Positions 63,617-64,000 of a stretch of 64,000 bases of DNA are shown piece by piece. Origin of the DNA: Otatea glauca (lineage: Eukaryota; Streptophyta; Magnoliopsida; Poales; Poaceae). Where the stretch lies: NCBI GenBank assembly GCA_036346275.1, contig CM070725.1, positions 18,342,216 through 18,406,215 of the forward strand. The letters are read 5' to 3'. The notes beneath the pieces were generated by a model that saw only the letters and a list, made by a program, of their open reading frames with translations, had not been told where the DNA came from and ran no database searches. The translations under genes and the position numbers were made by a program. The number at the start of each line of letters is the position of its first letter. The stretch's first letter is position 1.

Positions 63617-64000
63617 AGGGGTGAAAATAGGTTGGATACGAGTGGATAATACTTTTTCCATATCCTAACCTATATTTTTACCTTGGATTCGAAATCGGAT
63701 ACGTATATGGATTGTTGGGATATAGGCACATGGTGGATGCGAATTATGGATTTTTTGGGATATGGACACATGGCGGATACGGATTGGATTCGAATTGGTC
63801 AAGGATAATTTAATGGATACTACGTACATAAAGAAAAGATGTAACTTTAGCAACGAAAGTATCGAATTATAGTACATATTAGAGAATTTTTTATCCTATA
63901 TAACAACATAAACATAATTAAATGTAAAATCATATTATAAATTAGTCAATGTCTAGAAAACCATAAGGATATTGATATTTTATCGGATAGCCATTTTGTT
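63617..64000. mobile_element. Start of a further hAT-like element, cut by window edge
   Basis: TAGGGGTGAAAATAGGTTGG with GGATACG-type subterminal words resembles the left end at 59200. The other terminus would lie beyond the window. Confidence 0.45.

Noticed and set aside
1..64000. tRNA or rRNA genes
   Set aside because: No cloverleaf with A/B-box words or conserved rRNA segments was seen; the TGGTATCAGAG at 56885-56895 is a retrotransposon primer site, not a tRNA gene.

Overview
The window is nuclear DNA from a grass (Poaceae). The evidence is a Sirevirus-type copia LTR class with the start GACTAGAGGGGGGTGAATAG, a CACTA transposon with TCACTATCGGTTCT subterminal repeats, Tourist- and Stowaway-type MITEs, and a GC-rich host first exon. 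I cannot name the species. Only one ordinary host gene is visible: the first two coding exons of a cytoplasmic poly(A)-binding protein (minus strand, 114-1526), whose remainder lies beyond position 1. Nearly everything else is nested transposable elements, and most boundaries can be fixed by target-site duplications (TSDs).

Nest 1 (4572-36583). A Mutator-like element, MULE-A (TSD NGTAGTAGC), carries on the minus strand a broken MuDR-type transposase, a plant mobile domain (PMD) gene and a Myb/SANT-like gene that still reads open. A second, related element, MULE-B (12661-35867, TSD TAYGACGAC), inserted into the 5' part of MULE-A in the opposite orientation. It has the same transposase then PMD order. 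A CACTA element (15448-29779, TSD TAT) then inserted into the MULE-B transposase; removing it restores the reading frame. The CACTA holds a broken TNP2-type transposase, a long array of hairpin-forming ~118-bp units, a second gene with a plant transposase domain and an Ulp1-like protease domain, and two copies of a ~200-bp foldback placed ahead of its two genes. Each MULE is about 8.8 kb once its inserts are removed.

Flanks of nest 1. Diverged tandem arrays with a 165-171 bp period lie on both sides (2935-4120 and 36850-38370) in direct orientation, so MULE-A landed in an older repeat-rich locus.

Nest 2 (38873-61501). An old plus-strand Sirevirus-type LTR was split by a minus-strand Sirevirus-type copia element (39269-58589, TSD GGAGT) and by a non-autonomous hAT element (59200-60865). 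The copia has an initiator-tRNA-Met primer site, gag and integrase, but its reverse transcriptase, RNase H and most of its 3' LTR are deleted. Inside it sit a Tourist-like MITE (TSD TAA), an unclassified LTR-like piece, a gag-only gypsy element (42797-54799, TSD AGTAC) and a BARE/Angela-like solo LTR (TSD GGCTC). The gypsy in turn contains two solo LTRs, one of them a 3.3-kb Sirevirus-type LTR (TSD GAAGC).

The right end (61502-64000) has a Stowaway MITE, a hAT-like repeat, a plus-strand copia RT/RNase H fragment split by a hAT MITE (perfect 8-bp TSD CAGATGCT), and the start of another hAT-like element cut by the window edge. No tRNA, rRNA or CRISPR was found. Many frame breaks are single-base deletions, and one block of the CACTA array differs from its duplicate at CAG/CTG sites and in homopolymer length, so part of the apparent decay may be assembly error.
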